Assembly: GCF_000306115.2 (NCBI RefSeq)
Contig: NZ_AKWX02000020.1
Location: 434,001 to 498,000 of the forward strand
Direction of reading: 5' to 3'
Source of the DNA: Leptospira wolffii serovar Khorat str. Khorat-H2
GTDB lineage: Bacteria; Spirochaetota; Leptospiria; Leptospirales; Leptospiraceae
DNA length: 64,000 nt
The position numbers and the translations under genes were made by a program. Under the pieces are notes generated by a model, which did not search any database, was not told the DNA's origin, and saw nothing but the letters and a program-made list of their open reading frames with translations. Below, piece by piece: positions 26,167 to 36,339 of the stretch (positions within the stretch are counted from its first letter, which is position 1; each line of letters opens with the position of its first letter).

Positions 26167-27094
26167 TAGAGTATTAGTCACCGGGGGCGCTGGATTCATC
26201 GGTTCGCACCTATGCGAAAGATTGATCCAAGAAGGAAATGAAGTCATCTGTGTGGATAATTTTCATACGGGACGAAAAGAGAATATTCAAAAGCTTTTAA
26301 ACAACCCTCGCTTCGAACTGATTCGCCACGATATCACCGAACCGATCCGTTTGGAAGTGGATCAGGTTTATAATTTCGCCTGTCCCGCAAGCCCTGTTCA
26401 TTACCAATCCAACGCGATTAAGACGATTAAGACCAACGTTCTTGGAACCACTAATATGCTCGGACTCGCAAAAAGAGTAAAGGCGAGAATCCTACAGGCG
26501 TCCACCAGCGAAGTTTACGGGAACCCGTTGGAACACCCACAAAAGGAAACGTACTGGGGAAATGTAAATCCTATCGGTATCCGTAGTTGTTACGACGAAG
26601 GAAAAAGAGTCGCAGAGACTCTGTGCTTCGATTACCACCGAAATCATAAAGTGGATATCCGAGTCATTCGGATCTTCAACACATACGGGCCTAGAATGTT
26701 ACCGGACGACGGACGAGTCGTAAGTAATTTCGTAGTCCAGGCTTTGGCAGGAAAAGATATCACGGTCTACGGAGACGGATCCCAAACCAGATCATTCTGC
26801 TATGTGGACGATCTCGTGGACGGAATCATCCGAATGATGAACACCCAAGACTTTAGCGGGCCTGTTAACTTAGGAAACGACGGGGAGTTCACCGTGAAGG
26901 AGTTAGCGGAGTTAGTTTTAAAAGAGACCGGCTCTTCTTCTAAAATCGTCTATAAGACTCTACCTCAGGACGATCCTTCTCGTAGAAAGCCGGACCTGAC
27001 ACTGGCTCGCCAGAAATTGGGCTACGAGCCTAAGGTTCCTTTATTGGAAGGAATCCGGAAAACGGTCGAATACTTCAAAAATCACTTGGATTAA
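26159..27094 (+). CDS. uxs: UDP-glucuronate decarboxylase (UDP-xylose synthase)
   Basis: 311 residues, extended SDR fold. The NAD motif GGAGFIGSH lies at 9-17 and the catalytic YxxxK at Tyr145/Lys149 in RSCYDEGKR, the form characteristic of UXS enzymes. [19 protein letters not shown] and [16 protein letters not shown] are also family-specific. It makes UDP-xylose (and possibly a 4-keto intermediate) for cell-surface glycans. The enzyme is soluble and translationally coupled to an upstream membrane protease-like gene. Confidence 0.92.
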   Translation: MGNRVLVTGGAGFIGSHLCERLIQEGNEVICVDNFHTGRKENIQKLLNNPRFELIRHDITEPIRLEVDQVYNFACPASPVHYQSNAIKTIKTNVLGTTNMLGLAKRVKARILQASTSEVYGNPLEHPQKETYWGNVNPIGIRSCYDEGKRVAETLCFDYHRNHKVDIRVIRIFNTYGPRMLPDDGRVVSNFVVQALAGKDITVYGDGSQTRSFCYVDDLVDGIIRMMNTQDFSGPVNLGNDGEFTVKELAELVLKETGSSSKIVYKTLPQDDPSRRKPDLTLARQKLGYEPKVPLLEGIRKTVEYFKNHLD

Positions 27095-27170
27095 TCGTTC
27101 GCCGAGAAAATCTGGACCTACTTTTCCCATAATAGGGGATCGAACCGAAAAATAAGTTTCGAGTAGGCAT

Positions 27171-28337
27171 ATGAACATCGGAGTATTAAAAGAAGCTAAG
27201 GAAGAGACTAGGGTAGCAGTAACTCCCGACGTTGTAGACGCTCTTAAAAAGATCGGAGCTTCCGTTACCGTTGAGAAAGGAGCCGGAGAAGGTTCCTACT
27301 TTTCCGACGAAGATTATAAAAAGGCTGGAGCAAGCATCGCTGCCCGAGCCGATGTTCTTAAAAAATCGGATATTCTCGTAAGTATTCATTTAGCGGACGG
27401 CGCATCTCTTTCTAAAATCAAGAAAGGCGCAATCTATTTGGGAATGTTCCAACCGGCCAGCAACGCTTCTGTTGTAAAAAAGTTCGCCGGTCAAAAATCC
27501 ACTTTAGTGAGCTTGGATGCAATCGCTCGTATCACAAGAGCTCAGTCTATGGACGTTCTCTCTTCTCAGGCAACCGTATCCGGTTATAAAGCGGTCCTCT
27601 TGGCTGCCACTCACTTGACTCGCTTCTTCCCGATGTTGACTACCGCGGCCGGGACCATTACCCCCGCATCCGTTCTAATCATCGGAGCCGGTGTGGCTGG
27701 ATTGCAAGCGATTGCGAGTTCCAGAAGGTTAGGAGCCGTCGTAGACGTATTCGATACTCGCCCCGAAGTGAAAGAGCAGGTTCAATCTTTAGGCGCTAAG
27801 TTCGTGGAAGTCGAAGGTGCAACCCACTCCGCTGCTGCAGGCGGTTACGCTGTAGAACAAACCGAAGAATACAAAAAACGCCAACAGGAAGCGATCGAAA
27901 AATTCGCGGCAAAGGCGGATGTGATCATTACTACCGCTTTGATTCCGGGCAGAAAAGCTCCGATCATCATCACTAAAAAGATCGTGGATAAGATGAAATC
28001 CGGATCCGTAGTCGTGGACCTGGCTTCTTCCAACGGAGGAAACTGCGAGTATACCCAACATGGAAAGACCGTCCTTACTAAAAACGGAGTCTCCGTGATC
28101 GGACACTTGAATCTTCCGGGATCTCTCCCTTCCGATGCGTCCAGAATGTTCGCTAAAAACGTATTAAACTTTCTTAAACTTCTTATTAAGGATAAGAAAG
28201 TGAATCTGGATCTGAACGACGAAATCATCTCCTCGACTACTATTGCCCACGATGGAGAAATTCGTCACAAACTGACTCTGGATGCGTTAGGCTCCAAAGA
28301 TGGTGGGAAAAAGCCAGCTTCCAAGAAGAAGGCCTAA
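27171..28337 (+). CDS. pntA: NAD(P) transhydrogenase subunit alpha, part 1
   Basis: 388 residues: the NAD(H)-binding domain I of proton-translocating transhydrogenase, with RVAVTPDVV at the N-terminus and the Rossmann region IIGAGVAGLQAI (about 168-179) followed by VFDTRPEVKEQ. Domains II (pntA2/pntB membrane parts) and III are not adjacent; the next gene is convergent. A Lys-rich tail (GGKKPASKKKA) extends the C-terminus. The last 51 bases overlap the 3' end of a PAP2 gene on the other strand. Alanine dehydrogenase is related but the motifs fit PntA better. Confidence 0.9.
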   Translation: MNIGVLKEAKEETRVAVTPDVVDALKKIGASVTVEKGAGEGSYFSDEDYKKAGASIAARADVLKKSDILVSIHLADGASLSKIKKGAIYLGMFQPASNASVVKKFAGQKSTLVSLDAIARITRAQSMDVLSSQATVSGYKAVLLAATHLTRFFPMLTTAAGTITPASVLIIGAGVAGLQAIASSRRLGAVVDVFDTRPEVKEQVQSLGAKFVEVEGATHSAAAGGYAVEQTEEYKKRQQEAIEKFAAKADVIITTALIPGRKAPIIITKKIVDKMKSGSVVVDLASSNGGNCEYTQHGKTVLTKNGVSVIGHLNLPGSLPSDASRMFAKNVLNFLKLLIKDKKVNLDLNDEIISSTTIAHDGEIRHKLTLDALGSKDGGKKPASKKKA

Positions 28338-28841
28338 GCCCCCGAAACAAGCCCCTATTACCCAGCCTCCTAAAATGTCGCTGGGGAAATGATGCAGGGA
28401 TAGAAGTCTACCTATCCCTGCCATCACACTCACCAATAAGAACCATTCCGGAAAACCGAATAAGAATACCAGTATCAGCGAAGCCGTCATCGAATTGGAG
28501 GCGTGCGCCGAAGGAAAGGAGTGTTTCATGTCGGGATTCCCGTCCACTTTCCCGGCAACGGTGACTAGAGGTCTTTTTCTAGAGATCTTCTTTTTTAAGA
28601 ATAGTACGAATCTATCGTTCGCGTATGCAACGATTCCGGCATAAGGGATCACAATCCACCAAGGATAAGGTAAGAGCCCATTCTTTGCGGCATAAGCCAA
28701 ATAAGGGATGATAAGAAGAAGCATCATTTCTCCCCGATTGATTCGGGAAAGGATGCGGTTTAGAATCGGACCGTGGATATTTTTGCGTATGAAAGTGGCT
28801 ACCGCATAATCCGCGCGCTTCAAGAATGAAAGTTTATCCAA
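28287..28841 (-). CDS. PAP2-family membrane phosphatase
   Basis: 184 residues, about five membrane segments. The three lipid-phosphatase motifs are visible: KKISRKRPL (about 94-103), PSAHASN (about 119-125) and LHHFPSDILGG (about 154-164). Probable substrates are phosphatidic acid, PGP or undecaprenyl pyrophosphate. The stop lies 51 bases inside the convergent pntA, so both ends are used in opposite frames. The start is 6 bases after hisS. Confidence 0.88.
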   Translation of the reverse strand: MDKLSFLKRADYAVATFIRKNIHGPILNRILSRINRGEMMLLLIIPYLAYAAKNGLLPYPWWIVIPYAGIVAYANDRFVLFLKKKISRKRPLVTVAGKVDGNPDMKHSFPSAHASNSMTASLILVFLFGFPEWFLLVSVMAGIGRLLSLHHFPSDILGGWVIGACFGGLGLLLGSWLFPTIFGA

Positions 28842-28847
28842 TTGATT

Positions 28848-30167
28848 TTATCCGAATAGGGATTTTCGCAGAACGGAAACGAGTTCGTTTCTGGAGACGA
28901 GGGATTGTTCTCCGGACACGAGATCCTTGAGTTGAACTTTGTTTTCGGCGGATTCCGATTCTCCTAAAAATATCACGAAACGGTAACCTTTTTTTTCCGC
29001 AGTCTGGATCTGTTTTCCTAGTTTCGCCGCCTCTAACATGGTCTCCGCTCCGATCCCTGCCGCCCTTAGCTCGTCCGCAAGTTTTAGTACTTCCGTAAAC
29101 AAGGACTCGTCCAGAATCGGAACCAATACGGCTTTTTTCTGTTTTAGGTCCGGAATTAAGCCGTGTCCTTCCAGGAAGTTTTTGAAGGTTACATCCCCTA
29201 ATCCGAAACCGATCCCGGAAAGTTGATCGTTGGAGAATAGTCCGATCAAGTTATCGTATCTTCCTCCGCCGTATAAGGACCTTCTATTTTCCGGATTGGT
29301 ATCGAAAACTTCGAAGATAGATCCGGTATAATAATCGAACCCTCTGATGATCGAAGGATCGAATTGGATCTGATCCTGGATTCCCAAAGATGCCAGGTCG
29401 GAGAATAGTTTTCGTAAGAAAGAAAGAGAATCCGGATCGATGCCTTGGATTTTTTCCACGGTTTCCAGATTACTCTCTAAGTATTCGTATATCAAAGGAA
29501 GTTGGGAATCCGGTTTGGAGAGCAAAGGAAGAATTTCCCGCTCGAATTCCTGTTTGTTGATTTTAGCTCTCTTATCCAAGACCTTCGAAACAGCTTGGAT
29601 TTTTTGCGGAGGGAGGCCGAGGGATTTTCCAAGAAACGAATCCAAAATCCCTCTATGCGAGACCTTGATCTGATAACTTCCCTTGGGAGCTCCGAATTTT
29701 TTCAGAATGGAGTCCGCTATCAGGAGAATTTCGACTTCTGCTCGATAAGAATTCACTCCGAATAGATCCACGTTGAGCTGCCAATGCTCTCTGAGACGTC
29801 CTTTACCGGGTTGCTCGTATCTCCAGAGATTAGGAATGGAAAACCAACGGATGGGCTTGGCCAGGTTGCGAACTTGACCGGCTACCATTCTTGCGAGAGT
29901 GGGAGTCATCTCGGGACGGATGGCCACGTGCCTTTCTCCCTTATCTACGAAATCGTAAAGTTGTCTCTGTACGATTTCCTCTCCGCTCTTGGCTTGGTAT
30001 AATTCGAAGGATTCCAGGATGGGGCCGTCGTATTCCTGGTATCCGAAGGACTGAACAACCTCGCGCATCACGGAAAACATCCATGAGCGCAGGGCCATTT
30101 CGTCGGGATAAAAGTCTCTAGTCCCCTTGTAAGGGGTTGTAGGTAAAAAGGATTTCTGTTTTTCCAA
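28848..30167 (-). CDS. hisS: Histidyl-tRNA synthetase
   Basis: 439 residues. Class II synthetase motifs: [14 protein letters not shown] (motif 2 entry), [23 protein letters not shown] (motif 2 loop) and the His-specific [13 protein letters not shown] and GGRYDNLIG near residues 280-320. A C-terminal anticodon-binding domain begins at about 345. It charges tRNA-His in the cytosol. It sits 5 bases after the DUF1577-like gene. Confidence 0.96.
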   Translation of the reverse strand: MEKQKSFLPTTPYKGTRDFYPDEMALRSWMFSVMREVVQSFGYQEYDGPILESFELYQAKSGEEIVQRQLYDFVDKGERHVAIRPEMTPTLARMVAGQVRNLAKPIRWFSIPNLWRYEQPGKGRLREHWQLNVDLFGVNSYRAEVEILLIADSILKKFGAPKGSYQIKVSHRGILDSFLGKSLGLPPQKIQAVSKVLDKRAKINKQEFEREILPLLSKPDSQLPLIYEYLESNLETVEKIQGIDPDSLSFLRKLFSDLASLGIQDQIQFDPSIIRGFDYYTGSIFEVFDTNPENRRSLYGGGRYDNLIGLFSNDQLSGIGFGLGDVTFKNFLEGHGLIPDLKQKKAVLVPILDESLFTEVLKLADELRAAGIGAETMLEAAKLGKQIQTAEKKGYRFVIFLGESESAENKVQLKDLVSGEQSLVSRNELVSVLRKSLFG

Positions 30168-30172
30168 GCCTG

Positions 30173-31327
30173 TTAGACGCTCTTAATGAAGCTTAAATTC
30201 TTCTTTAATAGAGTCATATTCGCCTTGGCATCGTTGGAGCCAACTATTTCTGCACCGACCAGGTAAATTTCCCCGATTTGAGAAATATGTCGGATTTTGA
30301 ATGCGAATCGCAACGGGGCTTGCATCTTGAAAGTCAGGTCCGCCGTAAAAAACGGTTTATGCAAAAAGGATTCCACCAACTGGGATTCTGTGACTTCGAG
30401 TAGTATGCCGCCTTCGGAAGCATTCACTACGTTTTGTCGAACGTCCAAATCTAGCGTGTTGGAATCTTCTATCCTTTCGTTGAAAATATCCTCGAGTTCC
30501 TTGAACTTTTTAAGAATTTCCGGATCGAGTTGCTTGTCTTTGGTTTCCGCATAACCTAATGCTAAAAGTTTTGGGCCGAGAGGATCCCGATAGTAGATCG
30601 GATAGACTGCAAAAGCTTGGATTTTTCCCAATCTGTAAGCCTTCATGCGATCTTCCAAAAGCAATTCCTCGTCGAGTTCTTTCCGAAGATCCATCAGATC
30701 GAACCCAGGCGCTTCTTCTTTGGAGAGGGATTCGAGAGTGATCGCATCTTTTACGAAAATGGCTTTTCCGGATCTCTTGGATAATTCCTGCTCCGGATTC
30801 AATTCTTTGCCTGTAGGAAAAACGAGCCTTGAAAAAGGATAATCGGCGAGAATATTGCGATGCAAATCCGTGAGAAGGATTTGCCCGGAGGTCCCGAGTA
30901 CCTTCGTGGAGTCCTGATCTTTTTTCAAAGTATGAAAACGGTGTGCGACTACTTTGCCTGCTAATCCTTCCACTCTCGGCAGAATTCTTCCGTCCTTAGC
31001 AATACGAATATATTCGGGAACACAGATTACGACTCCGTCGTCATGATTGACGGACTGGACTCTGAATCCGATCTCCATATGTTTGCTAAGGGTCTTGTAT
31101 ACCGTGATTTCCCCTTCTTCGTTCACGTATTCCGGATCGATTCTGAGATGAATCTTACCGTCCGAAGCCGTTTGAAGAATCTGTAATTCCTGCTTCAGGG
31201 GATTCTCTTTAAGAAAGAGTCCATTGTTGTGTACGTACTCCTTCAGAATATACTCTATCTTTTGAGGGTCGCGGATCGTGTCCCAAACCCTTGGCGATTG
31301 TAGGAAGGATTTATATTCGACTTCCAT
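30173..31327 (-). CDS. DUF1577-like leptospiral protein with a possible PilZ-like C-terminal domain
   Basis: 384 residues, soluble, no signal peptide. The layout resembles the DUF1577 family that I associate with leptospires: an N-terminal region (1-170), a middle domain, and a C-terminal block containing [14 protein letters not shown] and [21 protein letters not shown], which looks like the core of a PilZ c-di-GMP-binding barrel. The usual RxxxR of PilZ is not obvious (QVFNERIED precedes the block), so nucleotide binding is doubtful. It is 5 bases upstream of hisS and 9 after the OmpA gene. Confidence 0.7.
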   Translation of the reverse strand: MEVEYKSFLQSPRVWDTIRDPQKIEYILKEYVHNNGLFLKENPLKQELQILQTASDGKIHLRIDPEYVNEEGEITVYKTLSKHMEIGFRVQSVNHDDGVVICVPEYIRIAKDGRILPRVEGLAGKVVAHRFHTLKKDQDSTKVLGTSGQILLTDLHRNILADYPFSRLVFPTGKELNPEQELSKRSGKAIFVKDAITLESLSKEEAPGFDLMDLRKELDEELLLEDRMKAYRLGKIQAFAVYPIYYRDPLGPKLLALGYAETKDKQLDPEILKKFKELEDIFNERIEDSNTLDLDVRQNVVNASEGGILLEVTESQLVESFLHKPFFTADLTFKMQAPLRFAFKIRHISQIGEIYLVGAEIVGSNDAKANMTLLKKNLSFIKSV

Positions 31328-31336
31328 TTAGACTCC

Positions 31337-33409
31337 TTATAACTTCCGGAAATCGACCCTCCTGTTTTTCGCCCTTCCTTCTTCGGTGGCGTTATCCTCT
31401 TCGGGTCGTGAATACCAATACGCTCTAACTTTCAATCGAGCGGACTGGATTCCTTTACTCTGAATATATTCGTAAACTTTCCGAGCTCTGTTCCCGCTTA
31501 AGCGAGTGTTATATTCTTTGGAGGCAATATTGTCGGTATGGCCCCCGATCTCTATTTTATCGGACGGATTCTTTTTCAGATACTCCACAATGCGATCGAG
31601 TTGTTGACGATGAGATTCCGTAACGTCGGTCTTATTGAATTCGAAATAGAGTTTTGTACCTAGAACAACCGGCACGTCCGATTCTTTTCTCAAAGAAATC
31701 GAAATTGTGGAACCCGGTTTCATATCTTTCCTGATTATGTTCACACTTTCGGAAATATATTTCTCCGCTTTTGCAAAAAGTTCGAAGTCCGTATCTGGCA
31801 CTATAGAGATATGGAAATTTTTTGACGAACTGTCGAATTTGAGAATTTCTCCCTGTCTATTTTTAGGTGTAAACATTGTAACGCTCGCTCCATCGATCGG
31901 AGCTTTTGTGAGCGCGTCGATCACTACCACATTCAAACCCTTTCCTTGGGTATCGATTCCGCTCGTGATTTTCCCCTTCTCCTCATCCTTAATGGGCAGA
32001 AGCACATAAGTCTTATAGATCTTCTTATTGCGTTCTACGTTGCCTCGCAGATCCAGTTTGTCTTCCGTAGGATAAAATCCCGGAGAAGAAATTTCCACTC
32101 TATACACCCGGCCCGTCTTCAGAACCGTTTTGAAGTTACTTGGATTTCCTTTGGAAAGGTCCCCTCCGATTCTGCGAGAAGTGATCGTGCGGGGAGGACT
32201 GACTCCGTCGAAGATCTTAATGGTGGCATCGAGTCCGATCATCGTGGATTCCGAACCGTCGAGTACCAATCCTTCGAATGATACGTCGTAAGAATTTCTC
32301 AAGCCTTCCGGAACCTGGAAGCGATAGATATCGTACTGACCTTGCCCGCCCATACGATTGGAGGAGATATACGCCCAAACTCCTTCCTGATCGAAGGAAA
32401 TTCCTTCTGTGTCTATTCCTTCCGCTGGATCCAGATTGAAAGGATGAGGAAGTTTTTCTAAGCTTCCCGTTTCCGGAACAGGGTGATCCAATTTGTTTTT
32501 GCTGGAAGTGAGTTTGTCTTCGGGATCTTCCGTATCCGCTTCGGCGGGAAGATTTAAGAAAACTCTGAATATGGAGAACTTCTTTCTTTCATTTTCCCGG
32601 TTCGTAGAGAAGTAAAGTTGCTCTCCGTCGGGATGGATATAGGGAAGAATTTCACTGGCCTTGGAATTCACTTCGGCACCTAGGTTGATCGGATTCGACC
32701 AGGCTCCCGTGGAAAGATTACGATAACTCACCCAAAGATCGTATTCTCCGAAACCACCCGGGCGGTCCGAAGCGAATACTAGATATTTTCCGTCCGGAGA
32801 AATTGCCGGCATCTTCTCGTTGAAATTGGAATTGATTTCGGGGACCGGAACCGGATCTTTCCAGAGCTTAGTTTTTTCGTCCCGACTCGTATAATATATA
32901 TTTAAAGCGTCCAGTCCGGCTCGGTTGGATTTCTCGTTTTTAACGGAAGTGAAAAATATCTCTTTCGGGCTTCCGACTTCGTCGAATCGAATCGAGACTC
33001 CGCCGTCGAATTTATCGGTATTGAACAGTTCGGCCTTCTTTTCTCCGGCAGGAAGTTCCTTCTTATTCTTTTCCCAAATACCTTGGTTGAGATTTACCGG
33101 CTTTCTCCAATCCGCTTCTCCATCCCTCTTCTTGTAATTCGCGTTTTCCGAGAGCCAGAGATCCATTTCTCCTTCTCCTCCCGGTCGATTGGATTGGAAT
33201 ACTATATACTTTCCGTCGGGACTAATGACTGGATTGTACTCGTCGTTCTGAGTATTCAGAGGAGATCCGAAGTTCCTTTCTAAGAGCGGAGGAATAGGCT
33301 GCGAAGAAATCTTTGCAGGGGAAAGGTAAGAAAGCAGGAGCGCGGAAAGAAGGAGAATGATACCTTTGGAATTCATATGATAGCGTTTGAGTCTGCGGGA
33401 AAAAAGCAT
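31337..33409 (-). CDS. OmpA-family protein with WD40-like PD40 repeats
   Basis: About 690 residues from the ATG at 33409, which has AGGAG 6 bases upstream; an in-frame ATG at 33451 has no such site. A signal peptide follows (hydrophobic core GIILLLSALLLSYL). Several PD40 beta-propeller repeats with SPDGKYIVFxSxRPGG are seen (residues about 55-330). A carboxypeptidase-like segment precedes the OmpA C-terminal domain (about 580-690) with EFNKTDV, GGHTDN and RLSGNRARKVYEYI, which binds peptidoglycan. It should tether the outer membrane or a propeller complex to the wall. Confidence 0.9.
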   Translation of the reverse strand: MLFSRRLKRYHMNSKGIILLLSALLLSYLSPAKISSQPIPPLLERNFGSPLNTQNDEYNPVISPDGKYIVFQSNRPGGEGEMDLWLSENANYKKRDGEADWRKPVNLNQGIWEKNKKELPAGEKKAELFNTDKFDGGVSIRFDEVGSPKEIFFTSVKNEKSNRAGLDALNIYYTSRDEKTKLWKDPVPVPEINSNFNEKMPAISPDGKYLVFASDRPGGFGEYDLWVSYRNLSTGAWSNPINLGAEVNSKASEILPYIHPDGEQLYFSTNRENERKKFSIFRVFLNLPAEADTEDPEDKLTSSKNKLDHPVPETGSLEKLPHPFNLDPAEGIDTEGISFDQEGVWAYISSNRMGGQGQYDIYRFQVPEGLRNSYDVSFEGLVLDGSESTMIGLDATIKIFDGVSPPRTITSRRIGGDLSKGNPSNFKTVLKTGRVYRVEISSPGFYPTEDKLDLRGNVERNKKIYKTYVLLPIKDEEKGKITSGIDTQGKGLNVVVIDALTKAPIDGASVTMFTPKNRQGEILKFDSSSKNFHISIVPDTDFELFAKAEKYISESVNIIRKDMKPGSTISISLRKESDVPVVLGTKLYFEFNKTDVTESHRQQLDRIVEYLKKNPSDKIEIGGHTDNIASKEYNTRLSGNRARKVYEYIQSKGIQSARLKVRAYWYSRPEEDNATEEGRAKNRRVDFRKL

Positions 33410-33489
33410 GAGCGCTCCTTGTCTCGGAGAAAATCCTGGATTTTCCTTCATTTGAATTTAGTATCGGAAACTAAGCCCTAAGTATCAAG

Positions 33490-34362
33490 ATGGAAACTCG
33501 CGGAGAAACGACAGTTCAACGGGGAAACGGCAAAGGAATCCTACCGCCTAGACCCGCATTATTCGGTGTTTTGAACATAACTACCGACTCTTTTTCGGAT
33601 GGGGGAAAATACCTGGATTCCGGGCTTGCCTTGGATAAAGCCAGATCTCTTATAGTTGAAGGAGCTGACGTGATCGACATAGGAGCCCAGTCCTCGAATA
33701 CGGCTGCGGGGCTCGTGGATCCGGACCTGGAGTGGGCAAGAATGGAGACTCTAATCCGAGCGCTCAAAAAAGAAGGAATCCCTATCTCTATCGATAGCTT
33801 CAAGCCTTCCGTGATTCGTAGAGCCTTGGACTCCGGCGTGGATTATATCAATCATATCAAAGGTTTTACCGATCCGGAGAGTCTGGAACTCGTTCGAAGA
33901 GCTTCCGATAAATCCGTAAAATTCATCGCGATGTACTCCCAAGATCACGGAGATAAGGCCAATGAAAATTCTCCCCTAACTCCTGAAACTGTTATCGAAA
34001 AAGTTTTGGAATTCTTCCGAGAACGTCGGCAGGCCTTTGCAGAATACGGTATTTCAGGAGATCGTTTGATCTTGGATCCTGGAATGGGCTTTTTTTTGAG
34101 TCCGGATTATAGAGTAAGCTTCAGCGTAATTTCTTCGATCAAGGACGTCTTGAACGAGTTTCCGAATCTGATGGTTTCCGTTACTAAGAAATCTTTTTTA
34201 GGAAACGGACTAGGAGGTCTTTCGGTAGAAGAGAGAGAAATTCCGACTGCGGTTTCGGAGTTATTTCTTTGGCTGCAAGGCGTTCCGTTTCTTCGGACTC
34301 ATTCTCCTAGCTCCTTTTTAAAAGCAATGCGCACCTGGGAATTATCCAACGGAAAATATTAA
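33490..34362 (+). CDS. folP: Dihydropteroate synthase, Sul-like divergent type
   Basis: 290 residues. Condenses p-aminobenzoate with hydroxymethyldihydropterin pyrophosphate in folate synthesis. The NITTDSFSDGGK (29-40) and SIDSFKPSVIRRAL (100-113) motifs are clear. The canonical STRPG loop is replaced by GAQSSNTAAG (65-74). The segment DRLILDPGMGFFLSP (191-205) and the ends KKSFLG and LRTHSP are strikingly like the sulfonamide-resistant Sul1/Sul2 enzymes rather than E. coli FolP, including the extra Phe-Gly-type residues at GMGFF. The Arg of SRKS is Lys here. The 3' end overlaps a convergent TPR gene by 4 bases. Confidence 0.92.
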   Translation: METRGETTVQRGNGKGILPPRPALFGVLNITTDSFSDGGKYLDSGLALDKARSLIVEGADVIDIGAQSSNTAAGLVDPDLEWARMETLIRALKKEGIPISIDSFKPSVIRRALDSGVDYINHIKGFTDPESLELVRRASDKSVKFIAMYSQDHGDKANENSPLTPETVIEKVLEFFRERRQAFAEYGISGDRLILDPGMGFFLSPDYRVSFSVISSIKDVLNEFPNLMVSVTKKSFLGNGLGGLSVEEREIPTAVSELFLWLQGVPFLRTHSPSSFLKAMRTWELSNGKY

Positions 34363-35372
34363 TGTCCCCAAAAAATTCGATCCATCGCTTCTTTTCCTTC
34401 GGGGGTTGTCGTGGGAAAGAATTCCTCTTCGGGAATCTGAAGACCTTTGGTTTGCAATCTCTTAAAGTAGGGAAGAAGAGCCGAGACATCTCCCTTCGGA
34501 GATTTGGCAAGAAGAGCATTCTTCCATAATTCCAAAAATACGATGGATTCTCTTTCGGATTCGGGAGCTTTTTCGATCCAGGTGAGAGCTTCCGCATATC
34601 TTCTTTTCTCGAAGTATGCGTGGGCCATATAATATTCCAATTCCGGGATTCTCTCTCCGGTGGCACTCAGACTATTTCCGAAAACTAGAACGTCGTCCCA
34701 TTTTTCCAGAATGTGTGCGATACGAAGCATAAGGCCTCGCCCGTTCTTATGATAAGGACTCTGCTGTAGGATTTTTTCCAGATAGAAATAGCTCTTGGGC
34801 CAATCCTGTTTGGAAAAGAAATATTCCGCCAATCCTTCCCAAGCTCCCAATTCCTGGCCGGGAATGGAGGATAGCGCGTCTCGAAAAATGACTAGTTCTT
34901 CTTCGCGATCCGTTTCTAGGAGAAGGTTCTCGAACTTTTTCCTTTCTACGGGAGATACCTGCTTTAAGTAGGAGCTCAGGAATTTCTTGGCTTCCGATAT
35001 ATCATCTACTAAATAATATAATCTTAATAGATTCAGAGAAGGGACGGGGTTGCTCGGTAGGAGCTTTTGGGACTCCAGAAATTCGGTCTCCGCGTCGTCG
35101 AGTAACGAGTTGCGGAGAAATAGGATTCCAAGATTATTCCTGTCCGGACCAAGGATCGCCTTTCCTCGATGGGATTTTGCCTGCCAAGGACTAGTTACTT
35201 CTTCCACTTTTTCGCGGGTGTATTCGTTGGCGGGTAAGAATAAGAATTGGGTATCTTGCTCTAAGATCTCGTTGTTTCGGACCGGATACAAACAGGTTAG
35301 AGCCAATCCCAAGAATAGGATCGGACTAAGACGCTTCGGAGCTAGGATTTTCTTGTAGGTCTTTTTGAGCAT
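34359..35372 (-). CDS. TPR-containing exported protein
   Basis: 337 residues. An N-terminal segment ILFLGLALTCLYP suggests a secretion signal or lipobox (Cys near 27). Degenerate helical repeats of about 34 residues run from about 50 to 330, for example SLNLLRLYYLVDDISEAKKFL. It begins 47 bases inside the 3' end of the upstream TPR gene, in another frame, so the two are coupled. The function is unknown. Confidence 0.78.
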   Translation of the reverse strand: MLKKTYKKILAPKRLSPILFLGLALTCLYPVRNNEILEQDTQFLFLPANEYTREKVEEVTSPWQAKSHRGKAILGPDRNNLGILFLRNSLLDDAETEFLESQKLLPSNPVPSLNLLRLYYLVDDISEAKKFLSSYLKQVSPVERKKFENLLLETDREEELVIFRDALSSIPGQELGAWEGLAEYFFSKQDWPKSYFYLEKILQQSPYHKNGRGLMLRIAHILEKWDDVLVFGNSLSATGERIPELEYYMAHAYFEKRRYAEALTWIEKAPESERESIVFLELWKNALLAKSPKGDVSALLPYFKRLQTKGLQIPEEEFFPTTTPEGKEAMDRIFWGH

Positions 35373-36234
35373 AGAGGAGATACTTTAAAGCGCGCTCCGT
35401 ATCTCCATGAAACAAATACATGAGAGAAAGATCAAGCGCGTCCTGAGCCTCCGGTGCTTCGAAGTCCTGAGGGTTTTCCTTGGATAAGGTGAGTTTGTTT
35501 TTGAATTCGTCCAGTTTCTTGCGGGTCAGGACTTCCAGATTATTGAAGAATTCCTTCTCCTCCGGTTTGGGACTTTTTTTAGCGGCTTGGATGGAATCCG
35601 AAAATTGCACGAAGCCTTGGGCGCTACTCGTTACTTTCTTGAGAGTCTCGAAAGATTGTTTATAGTTTCCGAGTTTAACATGGATCTCCGTAGCTAGGAT
35701 TTCCATGCGAGGGTCGTTGGGATTCAACTGTAGAGAGGTATTTGCCGCGGCTAAAGCTTGTTCCCATTTTTCCGTATCGAAGTAAATGGTAGCCAAGGCG
35801 GAATAAGCGGTCTTATTCTTCGGATCTATCTTGATCGCGTTTCTGAGATACAACTCCGATTTATCGGGCTTCTCCAACTGCTTATAGCAATAAGCCAAGA
35901 GAAGATGTGAGTTCAGATATTTCTTATTTAGTTCTAGGGAACTTTTCAGGGCCTTCACAGCAGCATCTAAATTCTGGAGCCTGTATAACTCCACGCCTAA
36001 GTTATAATACAATTCCGTGGTTTTGCCTAACTCAAGGGCCTTTTGGTAGGTCTTGATCGCCTTTTCCGAATCTCCGATCCGGGAATACAGTGCGCCCAAG
36101 TTCAGGTAGGCTTTCTGGAATTTCGGATTCATCCCGAGGATATCCGTATAGACCTTGGCCGCCTGAGAGGCCTTTCCCTCTTTTTCGAATTTCAGGGCTT
36201 CGTTAAATTTACGTTTGATCTCGGCCTCGGACAT
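35326..36234 (-). CDS. Cytosolic TPR-repeat protein
   Basis: 302 residues with about six well-formed TPR units (residues 5-210), such as AYLNLGALYSRIGDSEKAIKTYQKALELG. No signal peptide. The C-terminal 90 residues are helical and lack clear repeats. Probably a protein-interaction scaffold. Its stop lies 47 bases inside the next TPR gene. An 105-base gap separates its start from the divergent rlpA-like gene. Confidence 0.85.
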   Translation of the reverse strand: MSEAEIKRKFNEALKFEKEGKASQAAKVYTDILGMNPKFQKAYLNLGALYSRIGDSEKAIKTYQKALELGKTTELYYNLGVELYRLQNLDAAVKALKSSLELNKKYLNSHLLLAYCYKQLEKPDKSELYLRNAIKIDPKNKTAYSALATIYFDTEKWEQALAAANTSLQLNPNDPRMEILATEIHVKLGNYKQSFETLKKVTSSAQGFVQFSDSIQAAKKSPKPEEKEFFNNLEVLTRKKLDEFKNKLTLSKENPQDFEAPEAQDALDLSLMYLFHGDTERALKYLLYAQKDLQENPSSEAS

Positions 36235-36339
36235 ATATCCGGAATATCGACGAAATTCCTGTGAAAAACAACCTGAAAAAAACTTCAGGGAAAATTACAA
36301 ATCCGCCGAAAATATATAGGAGAGAGATAGAGGTCTAAA

